Assembly (NCBI GenBank): GCA_002421995.1
Contig: DISP01000257.1
Coordinates: 18,883-52,744, forward strand
DNA length: 33,862 nucleotides
Origin: Bacteroidales bacterium UBA6207
GTDB taxonomy: Bacteria > Bacteroidota > Bacteroidia > Bacteroidales > F082
Direction of reading: 5' to 3'
Below, one piece after another: positions 1 to 7,104 of this stretch (positions within the stretch are counted from its first letter, which is position 1; each line of letters opens with the position of its first letter). Below the pieces are notes generated by a model. That model made no database searches. It was not told the origin of the DNA and saw only the letters and a program-made list of their open reading frames with translations. The translations under genes were made by a program, and so were the position numbers.

Positions 1-141
1 GGAACCGGTCTCGGCTTATCCATCTCCTACGGTATTATTCGGGATATGAAGGGAAGTATTGAAGTTGAGAGTGTTGAAGGTGAATACACCATTGTAACAG
101 TTAAAATCCCGGTTTATAAAGACGAATATGGAAGAGCTTAA
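1..141 (+). CDS. Sensor histidine kinase, C-terminal end (partial)
   Basis: The first 46 codons are open from the window edge to TAA at 139-141. They encode the end of a GHKL ATPase domain: the visible GTGLGLSISYGI is the G2 box that closes over ATP in histidine kinases, followed by the usual final beta strands (GSIEVESVEG, then TIVTVKIPVY). The rest of the kinase lies outside the window, so its sensor domain and signal are unknown. Its last 14 bases overlap the start of the response regulator at 128. This indicates translational coupling and a cognate two-component pair. Confidence 0.9.
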   Translation, partial: GTGLGLSISYGIIRDMKGSIEVESVEGEYTIVTVKIPVYKDEYGRA

Positions 142-1498
142 GATTCTTGTTCTTGACGATGAGCAGCGGCTTAGAGATGAGCTTGGCGAATACTTACAAA
201 AAAGAAAACACGAGGCGTTTTTATGTGCCAACCCTACTGAAGCATTCGGGGTTTTTCTAAAAACCGAAATTGATATTGCAATTTTGGATATCCGGTTACC
301 TGAAATGAGCGGTCTTGAAGTACTTCGGCAAATAAAAGACAAATACCCGGCCACCGAAGTAATCATGATCTCGGGTCATGGCGATATGGAAAGTGTGATT
401 GAAGCCATGCGATCGGGGGCATTCGACTATTTTCAAAAGCCTTTCAGGATGAACGATGTTCAGCATGCCATTGAAAAGACCCAAAAGTTTATCGAACTTT
501 CAAAAAAACTTCGTCAGAAAGAAAATGCCATATCTGTTTTGACTGGCAGGCTATATGAAGATATTGGATCGCCGATGATAGGCCAAAGCAAAGCAATCAA
601 CGACGTTATTCAATTGATGTCGCGCGTGGCCTTGTCTGAGCAAACTAACGTTCTTATTACAGGTGAGAGTGGTACCGGGAAAGAGCTTGTTGCCCATGGT
701 ATCCATCTGCTCAGCAGCAGAAAAGATCATGTTTTTCACTCTGTTAATTGTTCAGCGATAACTGACAGCCTCTTTGAAAGTGAATTCTTTGGGCATAAAA
801 AAGGATCTTTCACAGGAGCCTTTGAGGACCGTGCCGGATCATTTGAATTGGCACACAACGGGACTTTGTTTTTAGATGAAGTGGGCGACATGCCTCTTGG
901 CCAGCAAGCTAAGCTGCTCAGGACCCTGGAAGACAGAAAAGTAAGGCCCGTTGGCGCAAAGGCAGAGCGGATTGTTGATGTCAGGGTTATTTCGGCCTCC
1001 AACCAATATCTCACCGAGATGATTGACGAAAAAAAGTTCAGACACGATCTTTACCACCGTTTGAGTACCTTCATTATTCACCTGCCGCCCTTACGCGATC
1101 GCAAAGAAGACATCCCGCTTCTTGTGGATTATTTCATTAAACTGTTTGCAAAGCGAATGAATAAAAGCAATATCGTATTGTCAGAGGAAGCCTTATTGGC
1201 GATTCAAGCATACAGCTTTCCGGGAAATATCAGGGAGCTTCGTAATTTGGTTGAGCGGGCTGTTATACTGATGGATGGAAAATTACTGCTTCCAAAACAC
1301 TTTCCTTTGGTCGAAACCTCTGGATCGCCCAGCAAGAATATGGGCAATACCGGTGAATCATTTCTTGATGAAAAAGAGAAACAAGCTATATATCAAGCAC
1401 TTAAAAAATTCAACAACAACAAAACCAAGGCTGCTGAGGCATTGAATATTACATGGCAGTCGCTCAACCGCAGGATGAAAAAATACGGCATAGACTGA
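128..1498 (+). CDS. Sigma-54-dependent response regulator, NtrC family
   Basis: 456 residues with the full NtrC-type layout. The N-terminal receiver domain has acidic pair D10-D11, phospho-acceptor D54 (in LDIRLPEMSG), S82 and K104. The central AAA+ domain has Walker A GESGTGKE (about 179-186), the sigma-54 contact loop as GSFTGA (226-231, a conservative variant of GAFTGA), Walker B GTLFLDEVGDM (245-255) and an RHDLYHRL arginine-finger region. The C-terminus (about 425-456) is a Fis-type helix-turn-helix. Family knowledge: phosphorylation permits oligomerisation and ATP-driven remodelling of sigma-54 RNA polymerase. It overlaps the preceding kinase by 14 bases, so the kinase is its likely partner. 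Target genes cannot be read from this window. A hairpin terminator follows directly. Confidence 0.95.
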   Translation: MEELKILVLDDEQRLRDELGEYLQKRKHEAFLCANPTEAFGVFLKTEIDIAILDIRLPEMSGLEVLRQIKDKYPATEVIMISGHGDMESVIEAMRSGAFDYFQKPFRMNDVQHAIEKTQKFIELSKKLRQKENAISVLTGRLYEDIGSPMIGQSKAINDVIQLMSRVALSEQTNVLITGESGTGKELVAHGIHLLSSRKDHVFHSVNCSAITDSLFESEFFGHKKGSFTGAFEDRAGSFELAHNGTLFLDEVGDMPLGQQAKLLRTLEDRKVRPVGAKAERIVDVRVISASNQYLTEMIDEKKFRHDLYHRLSTFIIHLPPLRDRKEDIPLLVDYFIKLFAKRMNKSNIVLSEEALLAIQAYSFPGNIRELRNLVERAVILMDGKLLLPKHFPLVETSGSPSKNMGNTGESFLDEKEKQAIYQALKKFNNNKTKAAEALNITWQSLNRRMKKYGID

Positions 1499-1530
1499 AA
1501 AAGGCTGCCTTGTACGGGCAGCCTTTTCTT
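1499..1530. terminator. Bidirectional terminator between response regulator and rplT
   Basis: A perfect 9-bp stem, AAGGCTGCC (1501-1509) with GGCAGCCTT (1517-1525), has a 7-nt loop. T-rich sequence lies on its plus-strand exit and an A-run before it serves as the U-tract on the minus strand. It sits between the convergent regulator (stop 1498) and rplT (stop 1546), so it can end both transcripts. Confidence 0.85.
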
Positions 1531-1545
1531 TATTGTAGTCAACAA

Positions 1546-1896
1546 CTAATTCGCGTTTGCTTTCTCAACGATGGCTTTAAAAGCATCGGGATTATTCAGT
1601 GCAAGGTCTGCAAGCACTTTACGATTGATTTCGATGTTGTTTTTGTGCAACTTGCCCATGAAGACACTATACGACATTCCGTAAGGTCTGACAGCCGCAT
1701 TGATACGAACGATCCATAAAGCGCGGAACGAGCGTTTCTTGTTGCGCCTGTCACGATAGGCATACTGTTGTCCTTTTTCGTAAGAATTTTTGGCTACGGT
1801 CCAAACATTTTTCCTACGTCCAAACTGACCTCTTGTCAGCTTGAGAATTTTTTTCCTTCTAGCTCTTGATGCTACAGCATTAACTGATCTTGGCAT
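1546..1896 (-). CDS. rplT: 50S ribosomal protein L20 (bL20)
   Basis: 116 residues, the normal length for bL20. It opens with MPRSVNAVASRARRKKILK and has the conserved RGQFGRRKNVWTVA and RDRRNKKRSFRALWI segments. It is very basic at the N-terminus, which binds 23S rRNA, and has a globular C-terminal half. L20 is an early assembly protein of the large subunit, and in E. coli and Bacillus it also represses its own operon by binding mRNA. Here it is the last gene of thrS-infC-rpmI-rplT. The 73-base gap before it holds a potential pseudoknot (1912-1956). No Shine-Dalgarno lies at normal distance: the only GAGGAGG is about 26 nt upstream of the ATG and is predicted to be buried in a hairpin. Confidence 0.98.
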   Translation of the reverse strand: MPRSVNAVASRARRKKILKLTRGQFGRRKNVWTVAKNSYEKGQQYAYRDRRNKKRSFRALWIVRINAAVRPYGMSYSVFMGKLHKNNIEINRKVLADLALNNPDAFKAIVEKANAN

Positions 1897-1911
1897 TTTT
1901 TTTCATTTTCC

Positions 1912-1956
1912 GTTATAGCGCCTCCTCATGGAGAACTTTGAAGCTATAACAAAGTT
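1912..1956 (-). promoter_or_regulatory. Candidate RNA pseudoknot in the rpmI-rplT gap
   Basis: Reading the minus strand, AACTTTG (1956-1950) pairs perfectly with CAAAGTT (1940-1934), leaving loop TTATAGCTT. Seven bases of that loop, TTATAGC, are complementary to GCTATAA at 1919-1913, giving an H-type pseudoknot. The connecting segment has its own hairpin, CTCC-ATGA-GGAG (1933-1922), which hides the only Shine-Dalgarno-like GAGGAGG near rplT. The two long pairings could instead be mutually exclusive hairpins, i.e. a switch. Its place just before rplT suggests translational autoregulation by L20. That role is inferred; the complementarity is seen directly. Confidence 0.55.
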
Positions 1957-1969
1957 AAACAATTGATTA

Positions 1970-2164
1970 TTAGAGTTGGAGCATTTCCTTGATGTTCTTT
2001 TCATCGGCTTGGTTCACAAGCGTTGAATAGGTCAGGTTACGCTTACGTTTGGTCGATTTCTTTGTCAGAATGTGACTTTTGTAAGCATGCTTCCTTTTGA
2101 TCTTACCGGTACCCGTTAGTTTAAAACGTTTTTTTGCACCGGATTTTGACTTCATTTTTGGCAT
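1970..2164 (-). CDS. rpmI: 50S ribosomal protein L35 (bL35)
   Basis: 64 residues, the family's normal size. It begins MPKMKSKSGAKKRFKLTGTGK, the standard bL35 opening, followed by a KHILTKKSTKRKR-type basic stretch (here SHILTKKSTKRKR). It is a small structural protein of the large ribosomal subunit. It lies 33 bases after infC and 73 bases before rplT, the conserved infC-rpmI-rplT order, and is surely cotranscribed with them. The ATG at 2164 agrees with the family N-terminus. No Shine-Dalgarno is visible, as is usual in Bacteroidota. Confidence 0.97.
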   Translation of the reverse strand: MPKMKSKSGAKKRFKLTGTGKIKRKHAYKSHILTKKSTKRKRNLTYSTLVNQADEKNIKEMLQL

Positions 2165-2197
2165 TACTAAACGATATTTAAGGTTTAAATAAGTTTC

Positions 2198-2749
2198 TTA
2201 TTTCTTAGGAGCAAGCATCATCATCATACGTTTACCTTCGAGCTTTGGCAGCTGTTCAACTTTTCCAAACTCTTCGAGTGCCTGAGCAAACTTAAGCATA
2301 ATGAGCTCTCCCTGGTCTTTGTAAACGATTGAACGTCCACGGAACAAAACATCAACGCGCACTTTAGCACCTTCTTCGAGAAAATTCTTCGCATGTTTAA
2401 GCTTAAAATCGAAGTCATGATCATCGGTATTAGGTCCTAATCGTATTTCTTTGACAACAATTTTCGCTGACTTGGCTTTGATTTCCTTTTGTTTTTTCTT
2501 GAGCTCAAAAAGAAACTTTTTATAGTCAAGCACCCTGCAAACCGGCGGATTGGCTGTTGGCGAAATCTCTACCAAATCAAGGTTAAGTGATTCAGCTATT
2601 GCAAGCGCCTCCCTGATAGGAACGATGCTTGCCTCGATATTTTCACCTACAACACGAACGATTGGTGCGTTAATTCTTTCATTGATCCGATGCGGGTCCT
2701 CTTTTTTTTCCATTGGTTTCCGGGGACCTCTTCCTCTGAACTGTGCTAT
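2198..2749 (-). CDS. infC: Translation initiation factor IF-3, probable AUA start
   Basis: IF-3 binds the 30S subunit, rejects non-canonical start codons and prevents subunit joining. The body is clear: HRINERINAPIVRVVGEN, then LDLVEISPTANPPVCRVLDY of the N-domain, then IRLGPNTDDHDFDFKLKHA and LEGKRMMMMLAPKK of the C-domain. The first ATG (2713) would give 171 residues. The frame is open 12 codons further upstream to ATA at 2749 (ATA GCA CAG TTC AGA GGA), adding an AQFRGRGPRKP tail typical of Bacteroidota IF-3. A perfect AGGAGG lies 8 nt before this ATA, and no other start codon fits that spacing. infC using a near-cognate AUN start that IF-3 itself discriminates against is established (AUU in E. 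coli) and gives autoregulation. The extended form has 183 residues. It lies 50 bases after thrS. Confidence 0.9.
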   Translation of the reverse strand: MAQFRGRGPRKPMEKKEDPHRINERINAPIVRVVGENIEASIVPIREALAIAESLNLDLVEISPTANPPVCRVLDYKKFLFELKKKQKEIKAKSAKIVVKEIRLGPNTDDHDFDFKLKHAKNFLEEGAKVRVDVLFRGRSIVYKDQGELIMLKFAQALEEFGKVEQLPKLEGKRMMMMLAPKK

Positions 2750-2755
2750 GGTATG

Positions 2756-2763
2756 TTCCTCCT
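2756..2763 (-). promoter_or_regulatory. Unusual strong Shine-Dalgarno of infC
   Basis: Minus-strand AGGAGGAA lies 8 nt upstream of the inferred ATA start at 2749. Bacteroidota genes normally lack functional Shine-Dalgarno sequences because the anti-SD of 16S rRNA is occluded, and I see none at proper spacing before the other genes here. Its presence decides the infC start and suggests special control of this gene. Confidence 0.7.
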
Positions 2764-2799
2764 ATATTTGTGAGTACTATGATGAATTATTCAAATGCT

Positions 2800-4740
2800 T
2801 TAAACATTCTCCTGCAACTTTCTTACTTCTTCGGTGATAAGTTGTGTAAAAGCTTCAAGAGTAAAAGTTCCAAGGTCGCCCTCAGATTGCTTTCTCACTG
2901 ATACTAAGCCCTCTGCTTCTTCTTTCTCCCCAACAACCAGCATATAAGGGATTTTTCTAAGTTCGGCATCCCTTATCTTTCTGCCTGTTTTTTCGCTCCT
3001 GTCATCAATGAGGGCGCGAATATCGGAATTTTTCAGGAACTGAGAAACTTTTTCAGCATAATTTTGATATTTTTCACTGATTGGCAACACAATAACCTGC
3101 TCGGGGGTTAGCCACAGCGGAAATTTTCCTGCGCAATGTTCTATTAAAACAGCTACAAAACGCTCCATCGAGCCAAAAGGAGCACGATGAATCATCACTG
3201 GACGATGCTTCTCGTTGTCGCTTCCGGTATAGGTCAGCTCAAAACGCTCCGGTAAGTTGTAATCAACCTGGATGGTACCGAGCTGCCATTTGCGACCAAG
3301 TGCATCCTTTACCATGAAGTCCATTTTAGGACCATAAAAAGCAGCTTCACCTTCGACAGCAATTGCATTCAGGCCTTCCTCTTCAGCCACTTCCTTAATA
3401 GCGGTTTCAGCTTTGTGCCAGTTTTCGGCAGAGCCAATATATTTTCCGGGATTATTCGGATCACGCAATGAAATTTGAGTGATAAAATCTTTGAAATCAA
3501 GCGCTTTGAAGATACGCATGATGATTTTAATAACTGCTTTGAACTCTGATTTTATCTGATCAGGCGTACAGAAAATATGCGCGTCATCCTGTGTGAATCC
3601 ACGAACCCGGGTCAAACCATGGAGCTCACCACTTTGTTCATAACGGTAAACAGTACCAAATTCTGCGTAGCGTATTGGCAAATCTTTGTATGAATGTGGC
3701 TTGGAGGCATAGATCTCACAGTGATGAGGACAGTTCATTGGTTTTAGGAAAAATGCTTCACCCTCAACCGGGGTTGTGATGGGTCTGAATGAGTCAGCAC
3801 CATATTTATCAAAATGCCCCGAAGTTTTGTATAGGTTTACATTTCCAATATGAGGTGTGATAACGGGTTGATATCCAGCTTCTTTCTGAACTTTTTTCAG
3901 ATACTGTTCTAATCTTTCACGCAATTCGGCTCCTTTTGGTAGCCACAGTGGCAATCCGGCACCAACTTTTTGTGAGAAGGTGAAGAGTTCCAGCTCTTTA
4001 CCTAGTTTACGGTGATCGCGTTTCTTTGCTTCCTCAAGCAGCACAAGATATTCTTCAAGTTCTTTTGCTTTTGGGAAAGTGATGCCATAGATGCGCGTAA
4101 GTTGTTTACGTTTTTCATCACCTCTCCAATATGCTCCCGCGATGCTTGTCAATTTAACTGCCTTTATAAAACTCGTATCCGGCAAATGCGGTCCACGACA
4201 AAGATCGGTGAATGAACCACTCTTGTAGAAAGTGATCTTTCCATCTTCCAATTCGCTGATTAGCTCTAATTTATACTCGTCCCCTTTTGTTGTGAAATGG
4301 CTAAGCGCTTCGTCTTTAGATACTTCTGTTCTGACATAGGCTTGTTTTTCCCGTGCCAGCTCAAGCATTTTTTTCTCAATTACAACCAATTCGGCTTCGG
4401 TGAGCACTTTATCTCCTGTATCTATGTCATAATAAAAACCACTTTCGATATCTGGACCGATTCCAAACTTCACACCCGGATACAACTGTTCAATGGCTTC
4501 TGCCATCAGATGTGCCGAAGAATGCCACATTGTAGCTTTGCCCTCAGTGTCGTTCCAGGTGAGCAACTGAACCCTCGAATCCTGAAAAATCCCTCTCGTA
4601 GCATCCCAAACTTCATCTCCAACTTTGGCTGATAAAACATTTCGTGCCAGACCTTCGCTGATACTTTTTGCAATTTCGAGCGCTGTAACGCCAGGCTCAA
4701 ATTGTCTGACCGACTGATCCGGTAAAGTGATATTAATCAT
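2800..4740 (-). CDS. thrS: Threonyl-tRNA synthetase
   Basis: 646 residues from the ATG at 4740, the usual ThrRS length. In order: an N-terminal TGS domain (MINITLPDQSVRQFEPG), the editing domain with HSSAHLMAEAIEQ and the later CRGPHLP motif, the class II catalytic core with MNCPHHCEIY (zinc and active-site ligands), motif 2 in RVRGFTQDDAHIFC and motif 3 in IHRAPFGSMERF, and a C-terminal anticodon-binding domain starting near LPISEKYQNYAEKV. It charges tRNA-Thr and hydrolyses mischarged Ser-tRNA. An in-frame ATG at 4776 was rejected because it lies at the -7 promoter box (4766-4773) and adds a non-family tail. First gene of thrS-infC-rpmI-rplT. Confidence 0.98.
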   Translation of the reverse strand: MINITLPDQSVRQFEPGVTALEIAKSISEGLARNVLSAKVGDEVWDATRGIFQDSRVQLLTWNDTEGKATMWHSSAHLMAEAIEQLYPGVKFGIGPDIESGFYYDIDTGDKVLTEAELVVIEKKMLELAREKQAYVRTEVSKDEALSHFTTKGDEYKLELISELEDGKITFYKSGSFTDLCRGPHLPDTSFIKAVKLTSIAGAYWRGDEKRKQLTRIYGITFPKAKELEEYLVLLEEAKKRDHRKLGKELELFTFSQKVGAGLPLWLPKGAELRERLEQYLKKVQKEAGYQPVITPHIGNVNLYKTSGHFDKYGADSFRPITTPVEGEAFFLKPMNCPHHCEIYASKPHSYKDLPIRYAEFGTVYRYEQSGELHGLTRVRGFTQDDAHIFCTPDQIKSEFKAVIKIIMRIFKALDFKDFITQISLRDPNNPGKYIGSAENWHKAETAIKEVAEEEGLNAIAVEGEAAFYGPKMDFMVKDALGRKWQLGTIQVDYNLPERFELTYTGSDNEKHRPVMIHRAPFGSMERFVAVLIEHCAGKFPLWLTPEQVIVLPISEKYQNYAEKVSQFLKNSDIRALIDDRSEKTGRKIRDAELRKIPYMLVVGEKEEAEGLVSVRKQSEGDLGTFTLEAFTQLITEEVRKLQENV

Positions 4741-4765
4741 ATGGTTTCTTCTTAAAAAACGGCTG

Positions 4766-4773
4766 CAAAAGTA
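4766..4773 (-). promoter_or_regulatory. Promoter -7 box for thrS operon
   Basis: Minus-strand TACTTTTG matches the Bacteroidota -7 consensus TAnnTTTG, 25 nt upstream of the thrS ATG at 4740. No TTG stands at 19-21 bp upstream, so only the -7 half is supported. Confidence 0.65.
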
Positions 4774-4857
4774 CAAAATTACTTGCTATCAATCTTAAAA
4801 ATTGAGATTAAGTCCAAAGTAAATAGTGAAAAAACATATCCGGGCTGGGTCTGCAAC

Positions 4858-6468
4858 TTATTTCACCGATTTCCATACCCTTTTCAAATCGAGTTGACTT
4901 GAAAGATTTCCTTCAAAGTTATGTATGTTTTTCTGCGTAAAGCGCAGAACTTCATCATAATATAACACCACAACGGCTGCATTACTCATAACGATGCTAT
5001 CAAGTTTTCGATATTCCTGTGCGCGTTGATTGATATTAGCTATGCTATAGGCATTCTCAAAGAGGCTGTCGAAAGTTTTATCTGCAAAATGGGTATAGTT
5101 CGGGCCAACGGGTGCAAAGTTCGGACTGTAAAATAAAGACAGGTAGTTTTCAGCATCTGCATAGTCGGCTACCCAGCTGGCTCTGAAAACCTCTAACTTT
5201 CCCTGGGCTCTCAACAAGCGAAGGGTAGCTGTTGGGAGTACTTCAATTTTGATTTTTATTCCAATCTGGCCAAGTTGTGCCTGTATGTATTTTACAAGAT
5301 CAACATATTCATTGGTCACCGAAACAGTAATTTCGTAACCTTCCAGCTTATTCGCTTTAACAAGCTGAGAAGCAATGTCCTGATCAAACTTATAACCAAT
5401 TGAAGTAGTTGTGTCATAACCCTGTAATCCTTTTGGAATCATTCCGCTATGACCTGGATATCCAACATTATTACGTAAATATCGCAGCATCTTTTCGCGA
5501 TCAATGCCATAGTTTATTGCTTTCCTCAGGGCAAGATACTGCTCAGCAGACAGTGGACTTTTTTTGTTTTCGCCCAGAAAGAAACCTAAATATTCTGTAT
5601 TCAGGTAAGGCTCACGTATGAGGTTTATCTTGTCGGCATATCCTTTGCGCAGATATCCTTTTCGTGTTAGCAGTTCGTCTTTGTAGCGCGCATCAATACC
5701 CGACATGAAATCGAGCCTTCCTTTGATAAACTCCATAAAAGCCGTTTGTTTGTCGGAAAGAAAACTCACTGATACAGCTTCGAGTTTTGGCAAACGCACA
5801 CCATTCTCCATCTCGAAATAATGCGGATTTTTTCTGAATACCAGGCGAACACCTTCCTCCCAGAATTTAAAAAAGAATGGGCCTGTGCCGACAGGTCTGC
5901 GCCGAAACTCCTGCCCTTCCATTGCAACAATTTCGCTTGGTATTACCGAGGCATAAGCCATCCCAAGCAGGCTTAAAAATGCCGGAAATGGTCTGGCAAG
6001 CCGTATCTTCAAAGTCGAGTCATTTATGGCAATGATATCGAGCGAGTCATTGTTGCGTGCCACCTGGTTAAAAATCCATCTTCCCGGCGATGCAAGGCGC
6101 TCATCAAGCAATCTGTTGAAGCTGTAAACAACATCCTTTGCAACGAATTTTCTTTTTGCGCCGTCAAAAACAGGATGATCATGAAAAAAAACATCTGTAC
6201 GAAGGTGGAATTCATACAATAATCCATCTGGAGAAACATTCCAATCTGTTGCCAGTGAAGGTTTTATGTTCAATTTGCTATCAAGTTCCACCAATCCGTT
6301 GTACAGTTGGTTGCAGACCCAGATATGCGGCAGGTCTTTGGCAAAGGCAGGGTCAAGGGTCAAAACACCGGCTGTTTCATTGTATTTGAATACATCATCA
6401 GCCTTCTCTTCGGAATTACATGAAATGACAAAAGGCAGTATTAAAATAAGTTGCCAAAGTGTCTTCAT
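4858..6468 (-). CDS. ABC-type peptide/solute-binding lipoprotein (SBP family 5)
   Basis: 536 residues from ATG 6468. The start is followed by a lipoprotein signal peptide, MKTLWQLILILPFVISC, with the lipobox cysteine at residue 17; an upstream in-frame start at 6498 would spoil it. The mature part matches family 5 extracellular solute-binding proteins (DppA/OppA type): LDPAFAKDLPHIWVCNQLYNGLVELD near the N-terminus, then LATDWNVSPDGLLYEFHLR, then VVYSFNRLLD and RRPVGTGPFFFKFW. The family captures peptides or other solutes for an ABC importer, but no permease or ATPase genes are adjacent, so the substrate and partner are unknown. It lies 40 bases after the flavoprotein gene and is probably the last gene of the lon transcript. 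Confidence 0.85.
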   Translation of the reverse strand: MKTLWQLILILPFVISCNSEEKADDVFKYNETAGVLTLDPAFAKDLPHIWVCNQLYNGLVELDSKLNIKPSLATDWNVSPDGLLYEFHLRTDVFFHDHPVFDGAKRKFVAKDVVYSFNRLLDERLASPGRWIFNQVARNNDSLDIIAINDSTLKIRLARPFPAFLSLLGMAYASVIPSEIVAMEGQEFRRRPVGTGPFFFKFWEEGVRLVFRKNPHYFEMENGVRLPKLEAVSVSFLSDKQTAFMEFIKGRLDFMSGIDARYKDELLTRKGYLRKGYADKINLIREPYLNTEYLGFFLGENKKSPLSAEQYLALRKAINYGIDREKMLRYLRNNVGYPGHSGMIPKGLQGYDTTTSIGYKFDQDIASQLVKANKLEGYEITVSVTNEYVDLVKYIQAQLGQIGIKIKIEVLPTATLRLLRAQGKLEVFRASWVADYADAENYLSLFYSPNFAPVGPNYTHFADKTFDSLFENAYSIANINQRAQEYRKLDSIVMSNAAVVVLYYDEVLRFTQKNIHNFEGNLSSQLDLKRVWKSVK

Positions 6469-6508
6469 ATCATGTCCATTAATAAATATGCTGCTCAAGA
6501 ATTACTCA

Positions 6509-7087
6509 TTATTTCATTTTAATGCCTGCCGAATGCATCGTACTTATCCATCTTGAACGTTTTGATTCAGAGGCAGTTCTCATCGGGCCAAACGAGTTAA
6601 TAAAAACCGGTCTGATGCCACAAAAATTCAGGATGCCCCTTCGCATGGCTTTGTGGCCCGGAGCACCAAGAAACAGATAATAATACCACACAGGCGAATC
6701 CATCGTAACAACCAATCTTGCCGTCTTACCTTTGAGCAGTTGTTGCGGTTGAGCTTTATTTTTGGTGTAATGAAACGCAAAACCCGGCAAAAAAGTCCTG
6801 TCAATGAATCCCTTAAGCAATGCCGGAAAAGTTGCCCACCAGTTAGGATAGAAAAAGACAATATGTTCTGCCCAATCAATCAGTTCCTGCGATCGGAGAA
6901 TATCCGGTTCTGGCTGCTGTGAGCCTTTGTAGCCTTCGCTAAAGTTCAGGTCAAACTTTAATTCATTCAATTTTAACTCCTTAACATTTGCACCTGAGGC
7001 TATTGCGCCATTCACATAGGCTGCGCTTAATTTGTCAACAAAGCTGTCCTGAACGGGATGTGCATGAATGATGAGGATGTTTTTCAT
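6509..7087 (-). CDS. NAD(P)H dehydrogenase (quinone)/flavodoxin-fold oxidoreductase
   Basis: 192 residues with the flavodoxin-like fold of the KefF/MdaB/NQO1 family. The N-terminal KNILIIHAHPVQDSFVDKL binds the FMN/FAD phosphate, IVFFYPNWWATFPALLKGFIDR (about 75-95) is the isoalloxazine-side signature, and GPM near the end is typical of the family. Members reduce quinones or other electrophiles with NAD(P)H as two-electron donors; the physiological acceptor here cannot be told. Length fits a complete protein and no signal peptide is present, so it is cytosolic. It starts 17 bases after the lon stop and is followed 40 bases later by the binding protein, suggesting one transcript. Confidence 0.87.
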   Translation of the reverse strand: MKNILIIHAHPVQDSFVDKLSAAYVNGAIASGANVKELKLNELKFDLNFSEGYKGSQQPEPDILRSQELIDWAEHIVFFYPNWWATFPALLKGFIDRTFLPGFAFHYTKNKAQPQQLLKGKTARLVVTMDSPVWYYYLFLGAPGHKAMRRGILNFCGIRPVFINSFGPMRTASESKRSRWISTMHSAGIKMK

Positions 7088-7104
7088 TGATTTACCGCTT
7101 TGGC

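Noticed and set aside
4741..4776. 12-codon N-terminal extension of thrS
   Set aside because: It would start upstream of or in the -7 box TACTTTTG and does not match ThrRS N-termini.
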